Assembly (NCBI GenBank): GCA_903877645.1
Contig: CAIRES010000017.1
Span: forward strand, 41,497-105,496
Length of the DNA: 64,000 nucleotides
Source of the DNA: an uncultured Bacteroidota bacterium
GTDB lineage: Bacteria; Bacteroidota; Bacteroidia; Chitinophagales; Chitinophagaceae
Direction: 5' to 3'
In this document: piece after piece, positions 52,209 through 60,977 of the stretch
How positions within the stretch are numbered: the first letter of the stretch is position 1
Layout: every line of letters begins with the position of its first letter
Notes under the pieces: model-generated
Databases searched by the model: none
Told to the model about the DNA's origin: nothing
What the model saw: only the letters and a program-made list of their open reading frames with translations
Made by a program: the position numbers and the translations under genes

Positions 52209-55200
52209 ATGAAAAAGATATTTAAGTTGCTTGCTTGGTGTTACTGTTCTCTGATATGCATGAATACTCATGCACAAAGCTGGCAATGGATGAAGGGCGG
52301 GTATAATGGCGAAAGTCACGGATTATATGTCGCTACTGATGTGAATGAGAATGTGTATAATGCAGGCATAAATTTTGGCAATACGCACTTTGGCCCTTAT
52401 TTAACTCCACCAGGTGCCGGCATAGGAAATTTGGAACTCGTCAAATATGACAGCCTTGGTAATGTGGGATGGCTAATATACCTTAATAGTCCTCTCGGCT
52501 CATTTCCCGCAGGGCTTACAACAGACTTATTCGGCAATATATACCTGATAGGAGTTTATCGTGATTCTGTTTGTACATTAGGCAGCCATACATTGATTAA
52601 TCCTGATTGGCCCGGAAGTGGTTCTGTTCATATGGGCTCAGCTTGCTTTTTCATTGCCAAGATCAATACAAGTGGTAGTATATTATGGACGAAAAATGTA
52701 GGGAATGTTGACGATGAATGGGGAAATTTAGGGAGTGATATTACCACCGATCAATGCGGTAATATATTCATAGCGTGTTCGTTTATCAATAATCCTGCAA
52801 TTGGCAGCTATTCCTTTAGCAACGAAGGCCATACGAATTTCCTGGTGGCAAAACTTGATTCTTCCGGAAGTATAGAATGGGCGAAAGATTTTCCCTCTCG
52901 CAAATGGGATTGGCCAACAGGAATAAAAGTATCTGCACTGGGCAACGTCTTTATTTCGGGTATGTTCAATTCTGATACACTTCAATTCGGGACTACTATT
53001 CTTACTGATACATCAACGCCGCTAGCGACAGGAGGTACCAAAAATCCCAGTATATTTATTGCAAAACTGGATGGTTCAGGTAATCCGGTTTGGGCAAAAA
53101 CAAATAAAGGCAGTGCCTATTGTTTTATGTACGGTGGGAACCTGGCAATTGACAACGCAGAAAACGCATTTATTACGGGGGCATATTATGCGGCGCATTC
53201 CACCTCATCTGCTTTTTCGGTCTTTGGCTCATATACTTCGCCGCTTATATCCCCGGTAGATGGGGGCGGCTTCGTGGCAAAATATGATGGCCTTGGAAAT
53301 GTTGTGTGGGTAAAAAATATGAGCGGGGCATATGGTAGGTCGGTTGCTATCGATGCTTGTCAAAATGTATGGCTTTACGGCATGTTTGCTAATGATGATG
53401 GCTATGCCACTGGTATCACCGATACTATCGATGGCTATGAGATCCCGGTGCCAATGTACCGGGGACGTATGTCTAATTCGGCAACATTCCTTACAGGTTG
53501 GAGCAACAGCGGCACTTACATAAGTACAAGTACATTACCAACAGGGTATGGCGGCGGAGGAGGATATGTTGGAGGATATCTTTATAATATTGGTGTCGAT
53601 AGGACAAGCAACATATATGTAACAGGTGTTTCTGAGGTAGATACATTCATTCTCGCTGGTGACTCACTCTATAATTCCTTCCATAGCTCCGCGTATAATA
53701 TGTTTATAGCTAAGTATAGTCCCGCTTTGGGATGCCATTATGAAGCTCCCCCGGTATGCCACCTGGATACAATAGCAGGTGGCAGAAGGATATGTACAGG
53801 GGCTACAACAACGCTCAGCGATGACGTTACCGGGGGTAGGTGGAGCAGCAGCAATCAGCTCATAGCTGTTATCGATTCTATTACAGGAACGGTTTCCGGC
53901 ATTGCTGCCGGTATAGATACGGTTACCTATACCTTGGGCGGCACTTATGTTACAACTACAATAACAGTAAGCAGCTTACCGCCGGCATCCGTCGGCGGAG
54001 ACTCTGTAGTATGCCTTGGTTCACTCATTACTTTGTCCGATGCCCTTGGTGGTGGAGTATGGGCAAGCAGTAACACAACTGTGGCAACTATAGGTTCACT
54101 TAGTGGTATCGCAAACGGTATAGCTATTGGTACATCCATTATTAGTTATTCGTTTGGCGCAGGCTGCACTGTTACCCGGAATATTACCGTAAATCCTTTG
54201 CCGGCTGCAATGAGAGGCATGGCTGTATGTATAGGTATCCCGGCTACTATTATTGACGCAACTCATGGAGGTAGTTGGAGCAGCAGCACACCTGCCATAC
54301 TTACGATAACATCAACTGGCGGATTTGCCGCCGCGATAGCTTTAGGTGTTGACACTATTACATACACTTTGCCCACTGGCTGCAGTACCAGGACAACGGT
54401 AACTGTAAATCCATCACCCACTTCAATTACCGGCACAGATCATATGTGCGTCGGGGCAACATCTACGCTTAGTGATGGTGTTGCAGGTGGTTTATGGACA
54501 TGCGATAGAATGAGCATCGCCACTACCGATTCTGTCACAGGCATAGTGAGTGGTATAAGTGCTGGTGTGGCAATCATTAGCTATAGCATGGGTGTAGGTT
54601 GTTTTTCCACAATGACTATTGATGTTAATCCATTGCCTGTCATATATACTCTTAGCGCAGGTGGCAGCTATTGTTATGGTGGTTCTGGTGTCAATATTGA
54701 GTTGGGTGGGTCTGAATCAGGTGTACAATATCAATTGTATAAAGACGCATTAGTCCACGGTAGCCCGCTCGCAGGAACTGGTGCTTTACTTGATCTTGGG
54801 CTACAGACAAGCGCAGGTATTTATACTGTAATAGCAACAAACACTTTTACCGGCTGCGTAAGCAGTATGACAGGCATTGCCTCAATAAATATACTGTCAC
54901 AGGACACTATTGCCCATATTTATGATACTTCGGTTTGTTATACATCAGATGCATTTTCGGTATTTTTAACTGAACCCAATGGTAGTGCATACACTTGGTA
55001 TGATCATACTACCGGCGCAAGCAACTTAATACATACAGGTGGCACATACTGGGCCGCATATAAAGACACCATAGCATGTACCTATGAAATAGATACTTTT
55101 CATGTTGCTTTCAATCCTGTGCCACAGCCGATAAGTGGGCCGGGTAACGTATGTGTAGGTAATACGATAGAATTGTCAGATGCTTCCGTTGGCGGCATAT

Positions 55201-55607
55201 GGCATGCTGATTCAATTCGTATAATATCGATGGGTGCAACTAATGGACTGTTTACAGGTAATGCAGCAGGCGTAGCAACGATCACCTATCAATTGTCCAC
55301 AGGTTGCTTCACTACTATTACTGTATCTGTGCTCCCCACGCCATGCGTCAATTTGGTTAATGAAGTCACAGAAGGCAAAGCAGTCTCCATCTTCCCCAAC
55401 CCCACCAACGAAACCCTCACTATCAAAACTCCGCAAGGCATATACACTAATTATACGATCACCAACACCGTAGGCCAGGTGCTCCTGCAAAACGAACTAA
55501 CAAACACCCAAACCACCGTAAACGTAAAAACACTCACCAGCGGCCTCTACTACATTACCCTTCGTGGTGCAAGTGGCAGTATAGTACAGAAATTCGTAAA
55601 AATGTAG
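52209..55607 (+). CDS. Very large secreted protein: SBBP-like propeller, Ig-like repeats, T9SS type A sorting domain
   Basis: About 1132 residues from the ATG at 52209 (MKKIFKLL start of a signal peptide ending near MNTHAQ); an ATG 18 nt earlier is possible. Residues about 25-510 form beta-propeller-like SBBP repeats (DLFGNIYLIGVY, DQCGNIFIACSF, SALGNVFISGMF, AKLDGSGNPVWAK). From about 520 to 1040 there are five Ig-like (BIG2-like) units with a CxGxxxxLSDxxxGGxW pattern, plus one unrelated insert. The C-terminus is a T9SS type A signal (SIFPNPTNETLTIKT ... GLYYITLRGASGSIVQKFVKM). Surface-exposed; ligand unknown. Divergent from a two-component system. Confidence 0.87.
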   Translation: MKKIFKLLAWCYCSLICMNTHAQSWQWMKGGYNGESHGLYVATDVNENVYNAGINFGNTHFGPYLTPPGAGIGNLELVKYDSLGNVGWLIYLNSPLGSFPAGLTTDLFGNIYLIGVYRDSVCTLGSHTLINPDWPGSGSVHMGSACFFIAKINTSGSILWTKNVGNVDDEWGNLGSDITTDQCGNIFIACSFINNPAIGSYSFSNEGHTNFLVAKLDSSGSIEWAKDFPSRKWDWPTGIKVSALGNVFISGMFNSDTLQFGTTILTDTSTPLATGGTKNPSIFIAKLDGSGNPVWAKTNKGSAYCFMYGGNLAIDNAENAFITGAYYAAHSTSSAFSVFGSYTSPLISPVDGGGFVAKYDGLGNVVWVKNMSGAYGRSVAIDACQNVWLYGMFANDDGYATGITDTIDGYEIPVPMYRGRMSNSATFLTGWSNSGTYISTSTLPTGYGGGGGYVGGYLYNIGVDRTSNIYVTGVSEVDTFILAGDSLYNSFHSSAYNMFIAKYSPALGCHYEAPPVCHLDTIAGGRRICTGATTTLSDDVTGGRWSSSNQLIAVIDSITGTVSGIAAGIDTVTYTLGGTYVTTTITVSSLPPASVGGDSVVCLGSLITLSDALGGGVWASSNTTVATIGSLSGIANGIAIGTSIISYSFGAGCTVTRNITVNPLPAAMRGMAVCIGIPATIIDATHGGSWSSSTPAILTITSTGGFAAAIALGVDTITYTLPTGCSTRTTVTVNPSPTSITGTDHMCVGATSTLSDGVAGGLWTCDRMSIATTDSVTGIVSGISAGVAIISYSMGVGCFSTMTIDVNPLPVIYTLSAGGSYCYGGSGVNIELGGSESGVQYQLYKDALVHGSPLAGTGALLDLGLQTSAGIYTVIATNTFTGCVSSMTGIASINILSQDTIAHIYDTSVCYTSDAFSVFLTEPNGSAYTWYDHTTGASNLIHTGGTYWAAYKDTIACTYEIDTFHVAFNPVPQPISGPGNVCVGNTIELSDASVGGIWHADSIRIISMGATNGLFTGNAAGVATITYQLSTGCFTTITVSVLPTPCVNLVNEVTEGKAVSIFPNPTNETLTIKTPQGIYTNYTITNTVGQVLLQNELTNTQTTVNVKTLTSGLYYITLRGASGSIVQKFVKM

Positions 55608-56635
55608 AATAGGAGATCATCAAATCAACTTTGTGTCCCCGAGTCTTGCCGCTCCTTTCTTCGCCCGCCATAGCTATAGCGAAGGAGGGAGGGGCAAGGC
55701 CTCGCCGGTTCGCGCAGGACAGACAGTGAGTAATAATATCCGGCTATCAAAAATTCCACATTGCTGAAATTAAGTTTCATGCTCGCTATGAGAATTCCCC
55801 CTTTAGGCGTGGGTTATGTGCGTTGGCGAAGGGGGCTAGGGGGATGTTTTTTTAATAATATTGATAACGTTTCATTATAAACTCCCTTCCTGCCAAGGAT
55901 GGGGAGACTGAAAATAATAGCGAAGCAGTTATTTTCAGGCAGCCTGCCTGCCGGTAGGCAGGGGGTGGTGGCGCTCGCACCAGGCATCTCGCATACTGCA
56001 AGTAACGATATACCCCATCGGGTCATGGAGCAATCATTCATTATATCTATTTTATAAAACCACCCATAACTAAAAGGTGTTGGAGCGTATTCCTTTCTAA
56101 TTTACCTTTATGCCATCAAAGCATAAATACAGCGTTCCATTCTGTAAATTCTGTAAACAAAAAACGGGAATAAGTAACCAAGTGTAAACCTGTTTCAGGA
56201 CGATGCACATTAAAAAACAGACTACATGTGCGCGCAACTTTCGTGCAATAGTGCGCAAGAATCTGGCAAAAAGTGAGCAATATTTATCCACAAAATACGC
56301 TTAACTAATTGATTGTCAATAAAAATGTGAGCAATAAAGTAGGCAATTGCGCACCACTGCAAAAATAGGCTGATCGGCAGTTATTTGGCTTTAACAAAAT
56401 ATTTTTGCTCCAAACCCAAGATTCCCACGGGGTTTTACGTCTATATATGTGAGTGGTTAGTTTCAATACAGAAGGCGCCTTCTTTTTTAGACTATACAAA
56501 GCCACTTTCTCTAGGAGGCCGATAACAGGTGTGACGATGCACCAATAAAATTGAAATATGGAAAATTTGTAGTAATTTACTGTTCAAAGCATCCCGGCCT
56601 GTTGCCTGGAGGTGGTTAGCTGATTTTAGCATTTT
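55608..56635. other. About 1 kb gene-free region with several hairpins
   Basis: Longest noncoding stretch of the window. It holds an imperfect 20-bp inverted repeat (55645-55664 with 55679-55698, CTTGCC.CTCC...TTCGC type), repeat copy D (55731-55880), a perfect 10-bp hairpin CTGAAAATAA/TTATTTTCAG (55908-55917 and 55929-55938), CCTGCC/GGCAGG and GGTG/CACC dyads to about 55985, and then AT-rich DNA with the sigma-factor promoter. No open frame here shows family features. Confidence 0.6.
55731..55880 (+). repeat. Interspersed GAATTCCCCC...GGGGGATG repeat, copy D (long form)
   Basis: TAATATCCGGCTATCAAAAAT, then ATTGCTGAAATT, the GAGAATTCCCCC start, GGCGAAGGGGGCTAGGGGGATG core and tail AATAATATTGATAACGTTTCATTATA. 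Best matched by copy C. Confidence 0.8.
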
Positions 56636-57217
56636 ATGCCCGCATATTCTGAAGAAGAAATAATAGCTGGGTGCCGGAAAAAAGACCGGACAATACAGGA
56701 GCACCTGTACAGGACATACTATAGTATGTACCTGAAGGTATGCGCCCGTTATGCTAAGAGTATGCAGGATGCCGAACAGCTGATCAATGATGGTTTCCTC
56801 AAAATATTCACGCAGATAGATCATTATAAAAATGCGGGTTCCTTCGCAGGATGGATGCAGCGCATAATGGTGAACACATGCCTCGACTACCTGAGGGGCT
56901 CGGCACTGAAGGAAGAGATGGCCATGCATGTGAACGCCATACCAATAGAAGAAACAAACCTGCCCATAGATAATGAGGGGATGGAGCGGATAGAGTTCAA
57001 AGAGCTGGTGGGCATGATACAGTCGCTGCCCGCGATGACCCGTACCGTTTTCAACCTTTACGTATTTGATGGCTACAACCATAAAGAAATAGGAGAACAG
57101 TTGACAATAAGTGAGGGTACTTCTCACTGGCATGTGCACCAGGCGAGAAATATGCTCCAGAAGAAAATAAAAAAAAGTGAACAACAAAAAGTGACGTATG
57201 AAGCCAAAAGAATTTGA
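56636..57217 (+). CDS. ECF-type RNA polymerase sigma factor
   Basis: A 193-residue sigma-70 family factor. Region 2 covers about 15-85 (RTIQEHLYRTYYSMYLKVCARYAKSMQDAEQLINDGFLKIFTQ) and region 4 about 125-180 (MIQSLPAMTRTVFNLYVFDGYNHKEIGEQLTISEGTSHWHVHQARNML). There is no region 3, as expected for ECF factors. It overlaps the following gene by 20 nt, so that gene probably encodes its regulator or effector. Confidence 0.94.
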   Translation: MPAYSEEEIIAGCRKKDRTIQEHLYRTYYSMYLKVCARYAKSMQDAEQLINDGFLKIFTQIDHYKNAGSFAGWMQRIMVNTCLDYLRGSALKEEMAMHVNAIPIEETNLPIDNEGMERIEFKELVGMIQSLPAMTRTVFNLYVFDGYNHKEIGEQLTISEGTSHWHVHQARNMLQKKIKKSEQQKVTYEAKRI

Positions 57218-58418
57218 CGATCTGGTCAGGCAGAAGTTTGATCAGAACGACTTCGGGTACAATCCCCGTAACTGGGATAGTCTCGTTGAGCAGATGGACG
57301 GACGTTCGAAGAAACGCAGTTTGATCATGTGGTGGCTGATGCCGCTGGCAGGCGTAGCCGCATCTGTGGCGCTGGCAGTGGGCATATCGCCGATCATGCA
57401 CGGCAATAATGATGCGCGTATGGCATCTGCTGTACCCGCAAAACATGCCATACACCATACCATAGCAGCCCATACTATGCCCGCACTGGCAGGTAACAGC
57501 TACCAAAACACTACCGATATCAATACCACCGGAGCCGATGAAGCCGGAAAGAATACTGCTGCTAAAAACACAAGATCAAAAACACAGCCTGAAGAAACCT
57601 TTGCCATAAATATGGAAGCAGCCATAGGCTACACCCCTGTTGGTAAGGCAAAAACACATAGCAAGTTCCGGAATTTCAATACTACCAGGGCGGAGCAACC
57701 CGTGAAGAAAGAAACAGAAACCAGAACCGCCTCTGCCGATAAGGCAGGTATGCATACCTTCAGCCCGGAAGAAGAAATAAAGCCGGACCCCAAGCTGTCT
57801 ATCATCATATCAGGCGGTGTGAGCCATGGCAATACGAATAGTGGTTATGCCGCAGGAGCCACCATCCGCAAAATGATCAATGACAAGGTGTATATAGAAA
57901 GTGAAGTGGCCTTTGCTACCAGCACCCAAACCACCGCGCAGTATGGCTACTCTATGCTGGTAAATGTGCCTGCCACCGCCGCAAGGACCACCTCCGCAGG
58001 ATCATCTGTGGCTGCAGCCCGCACCACAAACACTACCGGCAACAAACAGCCGCTGCCTGCGCAGCAGTGGGAAAATTTCCAGACCACACCGCAGTCCTAT
58101 AGCCTGTATTATGCGCAGGTCACTCCGTCTATCGGGTGCAAGATCATCAAACGGATGTCTGTAGGTGTTGGCCCCGACTTCCAGCAAATGCTGGCCGACA
58201 ACCGCCCAACCATCAACTCTAACGTAAGCGAGAACGTGAAAGTGGCCCCTACATTCGATATTGGCTTTGTAGGCAAAACAGAATACAACATTACCCGCAC
58301 TGTGAAGGCCGCATTGTCATACCGCAAAGGCATCAACAATGTACTTACACCCACTGATAAATACCTCGACCGCGACTACCTGCAGTTCCAGGTACAGTGT
58401 GCGATATTCAATAAGTAG
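57198..58418 (+). CDS. Membrane protein with anti-sigma-like N-terminus and barrel-like C-terminus
   Basis: A 406-residue protein. The first about 35 residues (EFDDLVRQKFDQNDFGYNPRNWDSLVEQMD) form a short cytoplasmic segment of the type found in Bacteroidetes proteins encoded after ECF sigma genes. One membrane helix lies at about 42-65 (LIMWWLMPLAGVAASVALAVGI). A low-complexity Ala/Thr/Asn/Lys linker (about 75-190) leads to a C-terminal part (about 195-406) with alternating strands of outer-membrane-barrel style (LSIIISGGVSHGNTNSGYAAG, VTPSIGCKIIKRMSVGVGPDF, VKAALSYRKGINNVL, YLQFQVQCAIF). No zinc anti-sigma motif is seen. The 20-nt overlap with the sigma gene suggests that it controls that factor, but this is inference. 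Confidence 0.7.
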   Translation: MKPKEFDDLVRQKFDQNDFGYNPRNWDSLVEQMDGRSKKRSLIMWWLMPLAGVAASVALAVGISPIMHGNNDARMASAVPAKHAIHHTIAAHTMPALAGNSYQNTTDINTTGADEAGKNTAAKNTRSKTQPEETFAINMEAAIGYTPVGKAKTHSKFRNFNTTRAEQPVKKETETRTASADKAGMHTFSPEEEIKPDPKLSIIISGGVSHGNTNSGYAAGATIRKMINDKVYIESEVAFATSTQTTAQYGYSMLVNVPATAARTTSAGSSVAAARTTNTTGNKQPLPAQQWENFQTTPQSYSLYYAQVTPSIGCKIIKRMSVGVGPDFQQMLADNRPTINSNVSENVKVAPTFDIGFVGKTEYNITRTVKAALSYRKGINNVLTPTDKYLDRDYLQFQVQCAIFNK

Positions 58419-58442
58419 ATCAAAGTAGCTTGTTATATATAC

Positions 58443-58469
58443 AAAGGCCGTGCATAGCAGGGCCTTTGC
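58443..58469 (+). terminator. Terminator hairpin before the methyltransferase gene
   Basis: Seven-bp stem AAAGGCC (58443-58449) with GGCCTTT (58461-58467). It lies immediately upstream of the next promoter box. Confidence 0.55.
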
Positions 58470-58477
58470 TATCTTTG
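58470..58477 (+). promoter_or_regulatory. -7 promoter box of the methyltransferase gene
   Basis: TATCTTTG, an exact TAnnTTTG match, ending 4 nt before the GTG start at 58482; the transcript would be leaderless or nearly so. Confidence 0.6.
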
Positions 58478-58481
58478 ACCG

Positions 58482-59102
58482 GTGAAGCACAATTACGATA
58501 CCATCGCCTTTGTATATGACCGTATGGCCGGTATGGTGTTTGGCAATACACTCATCAATGCCCAGCAATACCTTGTTGCCGCCATACCCGCCGGTGCGCG
58601 GGTGCTGATAGTGGGTGGCGGCACCGGCAAGATACTGGAGCTGATCGCAGCACAGCATCCTGCAGGCCTCAGTATCACCTACATTGATTCATCCGGGCAG
58701 ATGATCGCCCTATCCCGCAAGCGCAATGCAGGTACCAATGAGGTAGCCTTTATAGCCGCTGATATACAGCATGTAACGTTAGACAAGCAGTATGATGTGG
58801 TGTTTACCGCGTTCTTCTTCGACAACTTCGGGCAGGCAGGCGCAGCGGGTATATTTGGTCAGTTGCATACCCATCTGAAACCGGGTGGGCTGTGGCTTTA
58901 CGCCGACTTCTGCAACTCGCCTGCAGCCATGCACAAGGCTGTGCTGCGCATCATGTACCTATTCTTCAGGGTGTGTTGCGGTATAGCAGCCAGCACGCTG
59001 CCGGATATGGCAACATGCTTCAATAGGGCGGGTTATGAACGCACAGGGATACAGACTTTCAGGAATAACTGGATAACCGCAGAAATTTACCATAAGCAAT
59101 GA
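58482..59102 (+). CDS. Class I SAM-dependent methyltransferase
   Basis: A 206-residue soluble methyltransferase starting at GTG. Motif I is ARVLIVGGGTGKILELIA near 38-55. The second-strand acid is in LSITYIDSSGQMIALSRKR, FIAADIQHVTLDKQYDVVFTAFFFDNF holds the later motifs, and LKPGGLWLYADFCN is the typical post-motif strand. Small-molecule or lipid substrate; not identified. No ATG is available upstream, and the frame start agrees with the promoter box 4 nt before it. Confidence 0.85.
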   Translation: MKHNYDTIAFVYDRMAGMVFGNTLINAQQYLVAAIPAGARVLIVGGGTGKILELIAAQHPAGLSITYIDSSGQMIALSRKRNAGTNEVAFIAADIQHVTLDKQYDVVFTAFFFDNFGQAGAAGIFGQLHTHLKPGGLWLYADFCNSPAAMHKAVLRIMYLFFRVCCGIAASTLPDMATCFNRAGYERTGIQTFRNNWITAEIYHKQ

Positions 59103-59116
59103 ACAATATATCGGGT

Positions 59117-59124
59117 TACTTTTG
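59117..59124 (+). promoter_or_regulatory. -7 promoter box of the M23 peptidase gene
   Basis: TACTTTTG, an exact TAnnTTTG match, 37 nt before the ATG at 59162. Confidence 0.55.
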
Positions 59125-59161
59125 CATTATACAAGAAGTTTTTTACTAAAAGAAACACATA

Positions 59162-60964
59162 ATGGATAGGCAGAGAACATCTCCCTTTAGGGCCGGGGTA
59201 TCAACGGCAACATTTCCCGGCACACAGTACCGTTTTTTTTGCGGGAGGATTGGGGTTTTACTTGCGTTTCTTTTCATAGCTACCGGCAGCATGGCGCAGC
59301 AAGCGGCAACTGCCTACCCGCAGAACTACTTTCGCAACCCGCTGGATATACCCATTTTCCTGGCGGGCAACTTCGGGGAGTGCAGGCCGGGGCATTTTCA
59401 CAGCGGCATGGATATAAAGACCCTGGGTAAGGAAGGCCAGCCGGTACATGCCGCTGCCGATGGCTATATATCGCGCATCAAAATGGAGCCCGGCGGCTTC
59501 GGTCATGCGCTGTACATCACGCATCCTAATGGCTATACAACGCTGTATGCACACCTTAATGATTTCGCACCGGCTATGCAGAAGTATGTGGAGAAAGAGC
59601 AGTATGCGAAAAAGCGCTGGGATGTGGACCTGCCGCTTTCACCTACCCAGTTCCCGGTGAAGAAGGGGCAACTGATAGCGTGGTCGGGCAATACGGGCGG
59701 CTCTACGGCCCCACACCTGCATTTTGAGATCAGGGATACAAAAACCGAGCATCCGCTGAACGCAGAGTTGTTCGGGTTGCCACTTACAGACAATATAGCC
59801 CCTGTGCCTACCGAGGTGGTGCTGTACAAAGGCAATGTGTATGTCAGCAAGCCCCTGTTCGTGGGGCTGGAGAAATATGGTGAAGTATATACTGCCGTAA
59901 AAACAGACGATTCCACATCACCTGTAAAGAGCGATACGATCACGGTTACCTCTGCGGCTACAGGCGTGGGCATAGTAGTAAATGACTTTATGGATGGCAG
60001 CGAGAATACACTGGCCTTTCATACCGCCAAGGTGTTTATGGACGACCAGTACCAGTCGCAAATAACGCTGGATAACATTGGCTATGATGAGAGCCGCTAT
60101 GTGAATGCCTACGAAGACTATGCTACAAAGCAGCTGCGTAATAAGACCGTGCAATTGCTTTTTCAGTTGCCCGGCAACAAACTCAATATTTTCACTTACC
60201 TCAACCCCTACCGCGGCCGGCTGGACCTGACCGATAAAAAGGTGCATAAAATAAGCATACTACTCACTGATGATAAGGAGAATGCCAGTACCATTATCTT
60301 TTATGTGAACCCATCCATCATACCACCCAAAGAACCGGAAAGCGACTGTACTGAATTTACCTACAGCAAGCCCAACGTGTATAAGAGCGAGCATGTTACC
60401 TTCTCGCTGGATGAGCGGGAGCTGTATGATGACATCTGTTTTAAATTCAGGGCAGAGAATGCACCGGACAAGTGTTCGGATAAATTTCACCTGCACTTTC
60501 CATTTGTGCCGCTGCACCACTATTTCTCGCTGAAGATGAAGCCCAACAGGATCATTAGTCCCGACCTGTATACCAAGGTGGCAGCCATATACAGTGATGG
60601 CAAGGATGAGAGCGGCAATGCTACCCTGCAGACAGATGATGGCTGGTATGAGGCTGCCGTGCGCAAATTCGGCACCTACTGGCTGGCTATAGATACCATA
60701 CCCCCGGTAATAGCCTCGCTGCAGCGCAACAACAGCAACATGGCTAAGGCAAAGCAGATCACCTTTGAGGTAAAAGATGATATGACCTCAGTGCGCAAAT
60801 ACGGCGGCTACCTTGATGGTAAGTGGATCTGCTTTGAGCAGCACAGCGATCTGTACTTTTACAAATTTGACGCACACTGCCCGGCAGGTAAGCACAAGCT
60901 GGTATTTGAGGCAGAAGATGAGAACGGAAACAAAAATAGTTTTGAGTTGAGATTTACGAGATAA
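59162..60964 (+). CDS. M23 family metallopeptidase (LytM-type)
   Basis: A 600-residue exported peptidase. A long N-terminal stretch (1-30) precedes the signal-peptide core (GVLLAFLFIATGSMAQ, about 31-46); no in-frame start is closer. The M23 domain (about 55-210) has the first zinc motif GHFHSGMD (His80, Asp84), GYTTLYAHLNDF, and the second motif HLHFEIRD, so the active site is complete. A large C-terminal beta-rich part (about 215-600) has no recognised domain. M23 enzymes cut peptidoglycan cross-links. The DNA of the N-terminal stretch resembles intergenic repeats of this window (see findings). bcp follows 13 nt downstream. Confidence 0.9.
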   Translation: MDRQRTSPFRAGVSTATFPGTQYRFFCGRIGVLLAFLFIATGSMAQQAATAYPQNYFRNPLDIPIFLAGNFGECRPGHFHSGMDIKTLGKEGQPVHAAADGYISRIKMEPGGFGHALYITHPNGYTTLYAHLNDFAPAMQKYVEKEQYAKKRWDVDLPLSPTQFPVKKGQLIAWSGNTGGSTAPHLHFEIRDTKTEHPLNAELFGLPLTDNIAPVPTEVVLYKGNVYVSKPLFVGLEKYGEVYTAVKTDDSTSPVKSDTITVTSAATGVGIVVNDFMDGSENTLAFHTAKVFMDDQYQSQITLDNIGYDESRYVNAYEDYATKQLRNKTVQLLFQLPGNKLNIFTYLNPYRGRLDLTDKKVHKISILLTDDKENASTIIFYVNPSIIPPKEPESDCTEFTYSKPNVYKSEHVTFSLDERELYDDICFKFRAENAPDKCSDKFHLHFPFVPLHHYFSLKMKPNRIISPDLYTKVAAIYSDGKDESGNATLQTDDGWYEAAVRKFGTYWLAIDTIPPVIASLQRNNSNMAKAKQITFEVKDDMTSVRKYGGYLDGKWICFEQHSDLYFYKFDAHCPAGKHKLVFEAEDENGNKNSFELRFTR

Positions 60965-60977
60965 AACCAAGGAAACA

